From NCBI GenBank assembly GCA_012522255.1, contig JAAYKT010000309.1, positions 1 to 5,771 on the forward strand: a stretch of DNA of 5,771 nt, given 5' to 3'. This stretch comes from Clostridiales bacterium (lineage in GTDB: Bacteria; Bacillota; Clostridia; Lutisporales; Lutisporaceae). Under the pieces are notes generated by a model. The model was not told the DNA's origin. It saw nothing but the letters and a program-made list of their open reading frames with translations, and ran no database searches. A program made the position numbers and the translations under genes. Of this stretch, positions 1 to 4,915 are shown in pieces. Each line of letters begins with the position of its first letter. Positions within the stretch are counted from its first letter, which is position 1.

Positions 1-54
1 AAAAAGTTTGATGATATGAAGAAGGCTTTTAAAGAAATGGAAAATGGCAATTAA
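1..54 (+). CDS. 3' end of an unidentified gene (partial)
   Basis: An open frame enters from the left edge and ends at TAA 52-54. It gives 17 residues, KKFDDMKKAFKEMENGN, a charged and probably helical C-terminus. It lies 38 bases before the R'' box of the first attC and on the same strand as the other cassette genes, as expected for a cassette gene. The fragment is too short to identify a family. The frame itself is an inference from its position and lysine/glutamate-rich composition. Confidence 0.55.
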   Translation, partial: KKFDDMKKAFKEMENGN

Positions 55-253
55 ATAGTTAGGTGATTGCATAGTAGCTGACATCAAACTTCACATAACC
101 ATGGCTTCCCATTCGGCGCGAAAAGCGGGGGCAGCGAGGGAAGGATTGAGGGCAAGGCTGGAGCAGGCGCGCCACACCCCTTCGCCGGGTGCAAGCACCG
201 CCAGGAAGAAGGGCCCTGTGGGTCCGGCTCAGGGGCGTCGGGAAGCCGGAACG
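1..253 (+). mobile_element. Cassette 0, 3' part (cut by window start)
   Basis: This is the tail of an integron gene cassette: the end of a reading frame (stop at 52-54), about 38 bases of spacer, then its attC site. The right boundary is placed between G253 and T254, the G|TT cut point of the core site. Its end arm reads, as reverse complement, GTTATGTGAAGTTTGATGTC, so the unseen start of this cassette should resemble that sequence. Nothing can be said about its function from the visible part. Confidence 0.85.
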
Positions 254-259
254 TTAGGC
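93..259 (+). other. attC site 1 (family A)
   Basis: This is an integron attC recombination site of 167 bp. The R'' box is ACATAAC (93-99). After a 3-nt spacer comes L'' GGCTTCCC (103-110), which pairs perfectly with L' GGGAAGCC (240-247). A 5-nt spacer GGAAC follows, then R' GTTAGGC (253-259). The apex has nested arms CCCTTC (178-183) with GAAGGG (208-213), and inside them GGTG (188-191) with CACC (196-199). R'' belongs to cassette 0 and R' to cassette 1, so they do not match each other at positions 5 and 7, as expected in an array. The site is nearly the same as those at 1416 and 3173. It should be recombined as a folded bottom strand by an IntI-type tyrosine recombinase. Confidence 0.93.
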
Positions 260-1576
260 GAAATGACCAGTCGAATGGAGGTAGAGTAGATGAGATCATT
301 CCGATGTTTGTTTGATATTACTGAAAGCTCTTTTTCAATTGCAGATCCTATAAAAGACGAAATAGGTAATCTAGAAATAAATCTTAAAAAAGTAGATGGG
401 TTGAATATGATAACATTGATTGATCGCAAGGATACGGAAGAAGGTGTACCAATTCATAGAGGTTTGAAAGCTATTGTTGACATAAGTGCTGATTCGATGG
501 ACAAAGCCATTAATATGGCCCGTCAACGAGTAGATGGGATTTTAACTATGCTTACTGTAGTTACAAATGCCACAGTGGGAGAAGCACAATTACAATTGGG
601 TTACGAAACCTCAAATAATGCAACTTCTACAGAGTATATTCAGGTGGAATATCTGTGCAGTGACCATTTTAAGAGAAAACGTGTTTTCGATAATGATAAG
701 TTCAAGAATTTAGTTGAAAAAATACTAAAAAATAGTAATAAAAGAATTTCAAGAGCGATTAGATGGTATAGGAAGGGCTTAATCGAAACTGATCCATTAG
801 ACAGATTCATGAGTTATTGGTTGGGATTAGAAAACCTCGACAAAACATTAGGTGAAATGTTGGGAGAAAATATTGAGAAGAGAAATTGTGTTTCGTGTGG
901 GGAACCGTATGAAGTACCAAGTGCAAAGGGAGTACGGTCATTATTTGAAAAACATAGTATAAATGGTGTAAAGGACTTTAAAAGATGTCGAAATCTCCGT
1001 GTTGATCTGCAACATGGTGCGGGTGATTTGGAGACTGCGATGTTCCAAGTTAGTGAATGTTCAGAATTATGCAGAATTATTTTATTGAAGGGCATTTATT
1101 TAGCTTTGTCCCTAGATGTAAAAGAAGTGCAAGAAGGCCCAGAACCTATCTATAACATTCATCAACCTAGGATTGAATTTCGAGGGCAATATAAAATTCC
1201 CCCAAAAGATTTACCAACTATCCCACTCATTTTAATTAAAAATGAAAATATAAAAGCTACTATTGTTGACGGAAAAAGAGTTTTTTCATTTGTTGACAAT
1301 ATTGATTCTAACATCAATGCAGATATGACAATTCAAATGACATTCGTTACAGAAAAAGGCGTGGAGGCAAACCTTGAAAATGTAAAAACCGTTCCTAAAA
1401 AGTGATGGTCAAATCGCCTAACCATGGCTTCCCATTCGGCGCGATAAGCTGGTTCAACGCAGGCAGGATTTTTGGCAGGGCTGCAGCCTGCGCGCCACAC
1501 CCCTTTGCCGGGTGCAAGCACCGCCAGGAAGAAGGGCTTTGAGGGTCCGGCTCAGGGGCGTCGGGAAGCCGGAACG
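254..1576 (+). mobile_element. Gene cassette 1 (HEPN-protein cassette)
   Basis: A complete integron cassette runs from the TT of one core site to the G of the next. It starts with GTTAGGCGAAATGACCA (counting the shared G at 253) and its pre-attC end (1406-1422) is the reverse complement GTTAGGCGATTTGACCA. That is 15 of 17 matches, with mismatches only at positions 10 and 11. The content is one gene in the usual orientation, starting 36 bases inside the cassette and stopping just before R''. This is a typical compact single-gene cassette with no obvious promoter of its own. Confidence 0.92.
290..1405 (+). CDS. HEPN (Apea-like) domain protein, putative defence RNase
   Basis: The product has 371 residues. 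The start is ATG 290, with GGAGGT at 277-282 seven bases upstream. An N-terminal region of about 140 residues is mixed alpha/beta and unrecognised. Residues about 145-265 resemble the Apea-like HEPN family: LDRFMSYWLGLENL (about 170-183) fits its 'RF..lW.aLE' helix, and RNLRVDLQHG (234-243) fits the 'RN....HG' helix and contains R237-x4-H242. A CxxC pair (C200, C203) with C233 may bind a metal between these helices. A beta-rich tail of about 85 residues ends in KK. HEPN proteins are often RNases in abortive-infection systems; that activity is inferred here. The spacing of R234 to H242 is longer than the classical Rx4-6H, so R237 is probably the relevant arginine. It is the only gene in its cassette and was found by motif reading, not by database search. 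Confidence 0.82.
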   Translation: MRSFRCLFDITESSFSIADPIKDEIGNLEINLKKVDGLNMITLIDRKDTEEGVPIHRGLKAIVDISADSMDKAINMARQRVDGILTMLTVVTNATVGEAQLQLGYETSNNATSTEYIQVEYLCSDHFKRKRVFDNDKFKNLVEKILKNSNKRISRAIRWYRKGLIETDPLDRFMSYWLGLENLDKTLGEMLGENIEKRNCVSCGEPYEVPSAKGVRSLFEKHSINGVKDFKRCRNLRVDLQHGAGDLETAMFQVSECSELCRIILLKGIYLALSLDVKEVQEGPEPIYNIHQPRIEFRGQYKIPPKDLPTIPLILIKNENIKATIVDGKRVFSFVDNIDSNINADMTIQMTFVTEKGVEANLENVKTVPKK

Positions 1577-1582
1577 TTATAT
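1416..1582 (+). other. attC site 2 (family A)
   Basis: This is a 167-bp attC site with the same architecture as attC 1. R'' is GCCTAAC (1416-1422), a perfect RYYYAAC. Then come the spacer CAT, L'' GGCTTCCC, its exact complement GGGAAGCC near 1564-1571, the spacer GGAAC, and R' GTTATAT (1576-1582). The outer parts and the apex GGGTGCAAGCACCGCCAGG are identical to attC 1, while the stretch after the L'' arm differs more. R'' matches the start of cassette 1 and R' matches the end of cassette 2. Confidence 0.93.
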
Positions 1583-1607
1583 GACAGATGGCGCAAAAAA
1601 ACTGCAC

Positions 1608-1621
1608 TTCCGTGTGCGGAA
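1608..1621 (+). repeat. Small hairpin upstream of the DUF4160 gene
   Basis: The perfect 5-bp stem TTCCG/CGGAA with a TGTG loop lies in the cassette leader, 20 bases before the ATG and just before the ribosome-binding site. It could be a minor 5'-UTR structure or chance; no T-tract follows, so it is not a terminator. Confidence 0.3.
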
Positions 1622-1641
1622 TATGATAAGTGAGGTTTATT

Positions 1642-1953
1642 ATGGCACTGAGAGATGAAAAAATAAGTTTTTTTATGTGGGAGCAGATACTAACCGGTAG
1701 AAGTACTTTCGTTAGCGTAGCTACTCTCAAAGGTATCAAATTTGAAATACGTCCGAAAGAGAAGGGGCATAACGAACCACATTGCCATGTTTCTTACCAA
1801 GGGAAGAATATTTCAGTTTCTTTGATGAGTTTTCAAGTTCTTGAAGGAAATATTCCATCTAAACAGCAGAAACAAGCAATTGAATGAGTTAGAGAGAATA
1901 TTGAAGTTCTGAAAAAGTATTGGAATGATTACCACAAAGAGATTGTAGCATAA
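1642..1953 (+). pseudogene. DUF4160 protein gene with in-frame TGA
   Basis: ATG 1642 has GAGG at 1632-1635 six bases upstream. The first 81 codons encode a DUF4160-type protein with the family hallmarks 'NEPHCHVSY' (compare PHFHAEY) and 'FQVLEGNIPSK' (compare LEGKLP). A TGA at 1885-1887 then interrupts it. The same frame continues for 21 more codons as VRENIEVLKKYWNDYHKEIV and a final A, then TAA at 1951-1953. This is what the family has after a conserved Trp (…EW…..LL..W…H), so the TGA most simply replaces TGG. The full product would have 103 residues. An upstream in-frame GTG at 1630 is less likely because it would overlap the ribosome-binding site. The role of DUF4160 is unknown; it often accompanies DUF2442 in toxin-antitoxin-like pairs, but no DUF2442 is seen here. 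A truncated 81-residue protein may still be made. Confidence 0.85.
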
Positions 1954-1981
1954 TTATGAGATTATTGAGGAGGGATATTGT

Positions 1982-2215
1982 ATGTCTCAAATTATAGTTG
2001 AAAGTAAGATTAATGAACATAAGTGTTTTTATTGTAAAGAAAGTTTTAATTATCAAGTTGATATTAAGACCGGAAGACAAAGTTATGGCTTATTCCAAGT
2101 GACAAGCGTTAATGCTCCTATTGCAAATTATGCGTTCATTGATAATGGTGCTATCGAGGTTGATGCTGTATGTCCTCATTGTGCCAATAATAATAGGTTT
2201 ACAATAAAAACATAG
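1982..2215 (+). CDS. Small zinc-ribbon-like hypothetical protein
   Basis: The product has 77 residues. The start is ATG 1982, preceded by a very strong site AGGAGGG (1968-1974) with 7-nt spacing. The protein has two CxxC pairs, CFYC (about residues 15-18) and CPHC (about 64-67), separated by a beta-like segment. This is the layout of a two-knuckle zinc ribbon binding one Zn ion. It has no signal peptide or membrane segment, so it is probably cytoplasmic. It starts 28 bases after the end of the DUF4160 frame, so the two could share a transcript. I do not recognise a named family; a nucleic-acid-binding or adaptor role would be a guess. Confidence 0.75.
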   Translation: MSQIIVESKINEHKCFYCKESFNYQVDIKTGRQSYGLFQVTSVNAPIANYAFIDNGAIEVDAVCPHCANNNRFTIKT

Positions 2216-2275
2216 AGATTTAAGGCATCGCCATCCATGGAGTGGAAATATGGAAAACTCTTGATAGGAGGTTTT

Positions 2276-2566
2276 ATGAGAAGTATAAAGGCTATCCTGA
2301 TTATTATATTATTAAGTGCAATTGTTTTGCTTTTTAATGGGACATATATCTTTGCGGAAACGCAATCAACTGAAGACATATCAGTAGAATTTGAAGCATA
2401 TTCAGAAGGTAAGTTACACGAATTCAAAACCATTGAAAAAAATCAAAAGTTAGATTGGAATTTAGTTATTGCATTCATAACATTTCTTGCAGCTACAGCG
2501 GCTGCATATTCGTCACTTATTTCCAAAAAACACTTTGAAGAGGAGCTAAAACCAGCTGTTGTATAG
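2276..2566 (+). CDS. Membrane-anchored protein, N-terminal part (split by TAG)
   Basis: The start ATG 2276 is chosen because AGGAGG (2266-2271) lies just before it; the in-frame ATG at 2237 has no such site. The 96 residues comprise a signal-peptide-like hydrophobic stretch (about residues 6-20, possible cleavage after YIFA, residue 27), an acidic extracytoplasmic segment, a transmembrane helix (about 63-82) and then KKHFEEELKPAVV before TAG 2564-2566. Membrane proteins of this type continue after such a 'KP.V' with a cytoplasmic domain, and the same frame here does so at 2576. I therefore read it as the first third of a 282-codon gene (2276-3124) broken by a nonsense codon. The alternative is a true stop followed by a separate gene with its own ribosome-binding site. 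Confidence 0.7.
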   Translation: MRSIKAILIIILLSAIVLLFNGTYIFAETQSTEDISVEFEAYSEGKLHEFKTIEKNQKLDWNLVIAFITFLAATAAAYSSLISKKHFEEELKPAVV

Positions 2567-2570
2567 AAGG
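2565..2570 (+). promoter_or_regulatory. Possible ribosome-binding site after the TAG
   Basis: AGAAGG overlaps the TAG stop and lies 5 bases before ATG 2576. It could allow re-initiation, so the downstream part may still be translated as a separate polypeptide. It is weaker than the AGGAGG sites of the neighbouring genes. Confidence 0.4.
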
Positions 2571-2575
2571 CAATA

Positions 2576-3124
2576 ATGCATGGGATTGAAGATGATGTGA
2601 TAAACAGTAAGTACAAAGCACATATAAAGATTATCAATTATGGGAAGGGACTAGCTTATATAAGAGAGATTACTTCAAAATCTAAGGATATAGGTATTCA
2701 TATAGGTACTCCAATAACGCTTGGCGAGAGTACTGAAGGTGAACTTACTCTTATTTTTGACAAAAACAAGATTGATAGTATTATAAAACAATGTCAAAAT
2801 GATATTATACAATCCCCCAGATACGAAGATGTAACAGAAAGAAGAAAGTTTGATTCACATGGATTTGAGGTAGAGCTTTTATTAAAGAATGGATCATTTA
2901 CTCTATCACGAAATATTACCTTTGATTTATATTACTGGAATATAAAGAAGGAATGTTTTAGAACTTACATGGACTTGAGTATAAGAATAGATATTAAGCA
3001 TTACCAGGATGTGAAAAATAGTATTGATTTTCAGTGCTTTATTAACAATGAAACAGTAGATAAGTATGACAAAAGAAATTTCCCTTCAGTGATTATACAA
3101 CATGAATCGCATGAAGTTGTTTAA
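2576..3124 (+). CDS. C-terminal part of the split membrane-anchored protein
   Basis: This is 182 residues in the same frame as the preceding 96-residue part, separated only by TAG and three codons (K-A-I). It is soluble and beta-rich, with no membrane segment. Residues about 16-27 read HIKIINYGKGLA, matching the 'I.I.N.GkGpA' strand often seen directly after the transmembrane helix in bacterial membrane-anchored hypothetical proteins, so it is probably the cytoplasmic domain of that protein. It contains KxK-rich and aromatic-rich strands (FDLYYWNIKKECF, near residues 120-132). It could be translated alone from ATG 2576 behind AGAAGG, but would then be unanchored. The stop at 3122-3124 lies two bases before a 9-bp inverted repeat. 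Function unknown. Confidence 0.65.
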   Translation: MHGIEDDVINSKYKAHIKIINYGKGLAYIREITSKSKDIGIHIGTPITLGESTEGELTLIFDKNKIDSIIKQCQNDIIQSPRYEDVTERRKFDSHGFEVELLLKNGSFTLSRNITFDLYYWNIKKECFRTYMDLSIRIDIKHYQDVKNSIDFQCFINNETVDKYDKRNFPSVIIQHESHEVV

Positions 3125-3126
3125 GA

Positions 3127-3146
3127 TGCCGCCATTCATGGCGGCA
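3127..3146 (+). repeat. Perfect inverted repeat after the split gene
   Basis: TGCCGCCAT and ATGGCGGCA form a perfect 9-bp palindrome around TC, two bases after the stop codon at 3124. A strong stem is possible (8 bp with a 4-nt loop). The following bases CTGAAGCTAA hold no T-run, so it is not a canonical intrinsic terminator. It could protect the 3' end of the mRNA or be a remnant of another element. GCCATCCATGG at 2230-2240 is similar to half of it. Confidence 0.5.
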
Positions 3147-3172
3147 CTGAAGCTAAGGTCGCCCCATCCATC

Positions 3173-3340
3173 ATATAACCATGGCTTCCCATCCGGCGCG
3201 AAAAGCCGGGGCAGCGTGGGAAGGACTGAGGGCGGGGCTGAAGCCTGCGCGCCACACCCCTTCGCCGGGTGCAAGCACCGCCAGGAAGAAGGGCTCTGCG
3301 GGTTCGGCTCAGAGGCGTCGGGAAGCCACAGACGTTAGCT
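3173..3340 (+). other. attC site 3 (family A)
   Basis: This is a 168-bp attC site. R'' is ATATAAC (3173-3179), followed by spacer CAT, L'' GGCTTCCC, then the family A apex with GGGTGCAAGCACCGCCAGG, L' GGGAAGCC, a spacer of 6 rather than 5 bases (ACAGAC), and R' GTTAGCT (3334-3340). The extra base before R' is the only length difference from attC 1 and 2. R'' pairs with the start of cassette 2 and R' with the end of cassette 3. Confidence 0.92.
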
Positions 3341-3379
3341 GAAATACATTATGTTCTGAATTGTTCTATGGTTTAAGTT

Positions 3380-3386
3380 GGGGAGG
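3380..3386 (+). promoter_or_regulatory. Ribosome-binding site supporting a TTG start
   Basis: GGGGAGG lies 8 bases before TTG 3395. No ATG or GTG is as well placed, so this site decides the start of the gene. Confidence 0.8.
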
Positions 3387-3394
3387 AATTTATT

Positions 3395-3994
3395 TTGAAG
3401 TATTTTAATGAGTATATTAGACTATATCGTTATCTACACGATCCTATCTTATTTAAAGAGAAAAGGGATAAAGTTACCGAAGACATTCTATTCTTTCTAG
3501 AAACTTATGTAAATCTTGTTGGTGTTCAAGTCGAAAGGCTTAGAAAAGATGAACATGAAATGATGGAAGCTTGCAAATTACCTGAATTATATAGTATGGA
3601 AAAGAGAGTGGCTTTTTCAAAGCATACTGGGGATATTCATTTTTACATCATATGTATAGATAAAGTTATCAAGCTGGCTTTTGAGCTGGCCAATCAATTT
3701 GATGATGAATGCTTAAAAGAGATTGTAAAAAAATATGAAGAGATAACTCTTTTTAGAAAGGCTAGAAATAATTTAGAGCATTTAGATGAAAAATTGATTA
3801 AGACAGATTGGTTCAGAAAAGATATGGGTGCAACAATTAATTATAAACTAAACGTAAATGGTACAGAAATTGACTATAGTAATAATGTAGTTGAAAAAGT
3901 TCATGCTTTGTATGAGGAATTAATTGTAAGAATTGATTTAATAATCGAGCCTCGTAAAGCTCAGATTGATGAGTTATGGGCGAGATTTTCCTAA
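3395..3994 (+). CDS. HEPN-like all-alpha protein with RNNLEH motif
   Basis: The product has 199 residues and starts at TTG 3395 behind GGGGAGG. It is highly helical and charged, with no signal peptide or membrane segment. ARNNLEHLDEKL (about residues 123-134) contains R124-N-N-L-E-H129, the Rx4H motif of HEPN nucleases with the usual polar residue after R. Upstream helices (about 70-120, IHFYIICIDKVIKLAFELANQ and following) fit the first helices of a HEPN four-helix bundle. The C-terminus (about 160-199) adds another helix. HEPN proteins act as RNases, or as partners of MNT nucleotidyltransferases in toxin-antitoxin and phage-defence pairs. No nucleotidyltransferase is encoded in this cassette, so it would act alone or in trans. 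RNase activity is inferred from the motif. It is unrelated in length and layout to the HEPN protein at 290-1405. Confidence 0.75.
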   Translation: MKYFNEYIRLYRYLHDPILFKEKRDKVTEDILFFLETYVNLVGVQVERLRKDEHEMMEACKLPELYSMEKRVAFSKHTGDIHFYIICIDKVIKLAFELANQFDDECLKEIVKKYEEITLFRKARNNLEHLDEKLIKTDWFRKDMGATINYKLNVNGTEIDYSNNVVEKVHALYEELIVRIDLIIEPRKAQIDELWARFS

Positions 3995-4010
3995 AAGAAT
4001 GATGTACTTC

Positions 4011-4199
4011 AGCTAACACTGCATTGCCACAAGGGCGCGGTAAGTCAGTCCAACGAAGCAGGTTCTTGGGCAAGGCTGAAGCGTGCGCGCCACATCCCTT
4101 CGCTAACCGAGTCGGCTTGTTCAAGCCTAACATAAGAGCTATGTAAGGCTTGACCTTCACCTGTAAGCTCAGGGACGTCGGCAATGCTAACCGTTAGCC
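4011..4199 (+). other. attC site 4 (family B)
   Basis: This is a 189-bp attC site, the longest in the window. R'' is AGCTAAC (4011-4017), then spacer ACT, and L'' GCATTGCC (4021-4028), which pairs perfectly with L' GGCAATGC (4180-4187). The spacer TAACC precedes R' GTTAGCC (4193-4199). The L arms differ from family A, but blocks such as GCGCGCCACATCCCTTCGC and CTCAGGGACGTCGG are shared with family A, so the two families have a common origin. The variable part contains an internal hairpin (4123-4151) and a perfect R''-like GCCTAAC (4125-4131). Confidence 0.92.
4123..4151 (+). repeat. Internal hairpin of attC 4
   Basis: Arms AAGCCTAACATA and TATGTAAGGCTT pair around an AGAGC loop with a single A-A mismatch. 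The same structure occurs in attC 5 at 4781-4807 with a compensating C-G to G-C change, and its left half recurs at the right edge of the window (AACATAAGAGTT). Confidence 0.8.
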
Positions 4200-4235
4200 G
4201 ACACATATCATCAGGGCAAGGGTCTGGGGTTTCGT

Positions 4236-4255
4236 GAAAACCATGGAAAACCATG
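4236..4255 (+). repeat. Tandem 10-bp duplication
   Basis: GAAAACCATG occurs twice head to tail without a gap. A TATAAT hexamer (4267-4272) follows, with TGGAAA 17 bases before it (4/6 match to TTGACA), so a weak internal promoter is possible but not established. Confidence 0.6.
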
Positions 4256-4348
4256 TGGGATTTATATATAATATTGTTAGACTTTGTAATATTGTCAAGG
4301 CAATTATTCTAGTAGATATCATATCAAATCATCCGTTATCTTGGGGGT

Positions 4349-4379
4349 CATGCTCAAGGGCTTCCGTTTATAGAGCATG
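4349..4379 (+). repeat. Inverted repeat CATGCTC/GAGCATG
   Basis: A perfect 7-bp stem encloses AAGGGCTTCCGTTTATA, which resembles the core of the 29-bp repeat found 160 bases downstream (AGGGCTTTCGTTTA). It may be a stray fifth copy displayed in a loop. No T-tract follows. Confidence 0.5.
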
Positions 4380-4512
4380 TACAACAGGGTAGACTACTCA
4401 TCGCCGCACATTTCATTCTTATATGAAGAGAAACGTTATTTTGTTATGCTTATCAATGATTATATACTTGCTAGGCGAAGTAAGATTGATTTCGAATGCT
4501 GTTATCCTGGTC

Positions 4513-4628
4513 AATCTTTAGGGTTTCAGTTTTTCCTGGTATTGCTTTAGGGCTTTCGTTTACTTGGGTAGGGTTTAAGGGTTCCGGTTATATAGGGCCA
4601 AGCTTTAGGGTTTTAGGACTGTAAATCG
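4513..4628 (+). repeat. Four degenerate 29-bp tandem repeats in cassette 4
   Basis: Units at 4513-4541, 4542-4570, 4571-4599 and 4600-4628 share a TTTAGGGYTTYCGTTTA-like core. The AGGG/AAGGG blocks begin exactly 29 bases apart (GGG at 4521, 4550, 4579, 4608). A 29-bp period is not a multiple of three and stops occur in the frames, so it is not a coding repeat. There are no spacers between units, so it is not CRISPR. Confidence 0.7.
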
Positions 4629-4718
4629 AGTTTATTACCTCTTCTAAATCAGCATTTTGTGATTGAAGACTTGGAAAAAGATATGCGCCGGCTAACACTG
4701 CACTCCCGTATAGGTGCA

Positions 4719-4736
4719 GTAGCGGAATTGGCAGAC
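4719..4736 (+). other. tRNA-Leu-like 5' fragment inside attC 5
   Basis: GCGGAATTGGCAGAC matches the D-arm of bacterial leucine tRNAs. It is preceded by 7 bases (4713-4719) and the two bases TA, the exact spacing of acceptor stem and positions 8-9. No anticodon arm, T-arm (GGTTCRA) or matching acceptor 3' strand follows, so it is a fragment or mimic, not a functional tRNA. Confidence 0.4.
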
Positions 4737-4780
4737 AGGAGAAATAGACCAGTGTATAGCAGGACAGCACCACACCTGCG

Positions 4781-4807
4781 AGCCTAAGATAAGAGCTATC
4801 TAAGGCT
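4781..4807 (+). repeat. Internal hairpin of attC 5
   Basis: Arms AGCCTAAGATA and TATCTAAGGCT pair around AGAGC with one A-A mismatch. This is the counterpart of the hairpin at 4123-4151, with a compensatory base-pair change in the stem. Confidence 0.8.
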
Positions 4808-4915
4808 CTCGGCGTCGTGAGTGCATAACGTTATGTGACATAGCCCTGAAAAAACATAGGTGATTATATAAACATAGATAATAATTCAGATGAATTAAGA
4901 AAGGAGGGACATTCA

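Larger units (their letters stand above)
1577..3334 (+). mobile_element. Gene cassette 2 (multi-gene cassette)
   Basis: This 1758-bp cassette carries three or four reading frames, unusually large because most cassettes hold one gene. Its start arm (1576-1594) and end arm (3161-3179) are complementary over 16 of 19 positions, with mismatches at 10, 11 and 17, so it moves as one unit. I see no attC remnant between the genes. Two of its genes contain an in-frame stop (TGA at 1885, TAG at 2564) with intact family-like sequence beyond, which suggests decay. Confidence 0.88.
3335..4193 (+). mobile_element. Gene cassette 3 (small HEPN-like protein)
   Basis: This is an 859-bp single-gene cassette. 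The start arm 3334-3352 and the end arm 3999-4017 are complementary at 17 of 19 positions (mismatches at 11 and 17). The gene starts about 60 bases in and ends 17 bases before R''. It is the junction point of the array: its left attC is family A and its own attC is family B. Confidence 0.92.
4194..4830 (+). mobile_element. Gene cassette 4 (no convincing gene)
   Basis: This is a 637-bp cassette whose start arm (4193-4209) and end arm (4680-4696) are complementary at 15 of 17 positions (mismatches at 9 and 11). About 490 bases lie between the attC sites. It contains no frame with a good ribosome-binding site and family-like protein. Two short open frames exist: 4243-4392 (49 codons) and 4377-4550 (57 codons, MYNRVDYSSPHISFLYEEKR onward). 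Neither has a strong Shine-Dalgarno, so they may be remnants. Visible features are a tandem GAAAACCATG pair, a weak promoter-like TATAAT at 4267-4272, a hairpin at 4349-4379 and the 29-bp repeats. Confidence 0.85.
4690..4836 (+). other. attC site 5 (family B, diverged)
   Basis: This is a 147-bp attC site. R'' is GGCTAAC (4690-4696), followed by spacer ACT, and L'' GCACTCCC (4700-4707) pairing with L' GTGAGTGC (4817-4824) at 7 of 8 positions. The spacer ATAAC precedes R' GTTATGT (4830-4836). It keeps the family B internal hairpin (4781-4807), but its left half lacks the GCGCGCCACATC block of attC 4 and 6 and instead holds a stretch resembling the 5' end of a leucine tRNA gene (4719-4736). Confidence 0.88.

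Noticed and set aside
58..64. GTTAGGT as an additional core site before attC 1
   Set aside because: It fits GTTRRRY but lacks the GA at positions 8-9 in the right phase and any L' arm before it; a chance match is likely.
101..289. Plus-strand frame MASHSARKAG starting inside attC 1
   Set aside because: The same frame stops after seven codons in attC 2 and has no Shine-Dalgarno sequence; it is a by-product of the site.
84..299. Minus-strand open frame through attC 1, with similar frames through attC 2 and 3 (common peptide core PSSWRCLHPAKGCGA)
   Set aside because: It follows the GC-rich attC repeat, lacks a ribosome-binding site and owes its conservation to the recombination site. The ends run into unrelated cassette sequence.
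1885..2566. Alternative genetic code (TGA or TAG read as amino acid)
   Set aside because: TGA and TAG each occur once as an apparent interruption. TAG also ends the frame at 5103-5261 normally, and Trp is otherwise encoded by TGG. Nonsense mutation is simpler.
3127..3146. Intrinsic terminator
   Set aside because: The stem is strong but no T-run follows, so it is listed only as an inverted repeat.
3102..3338. Plus-strand frame from the 3' end of the split gene across attC 3
   Set aside because: It overlaps a better frame, consists mostly of attC sequence and has no ribosome-binding site.
4513..4628. TTTAGGG copies as telomere-type repeats
   Set aside because: The units are 29 bp and degenerate; the heptamer is a small part of each and the setting is a bacterial cassette array.
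4588..4773. Minus-strand 61-residue frame spanning the repeats and attC 5
   Set aside because: It starts within attC 5, has no ribosome-binding site and reads through repeat sequence; it is also against the array direction.
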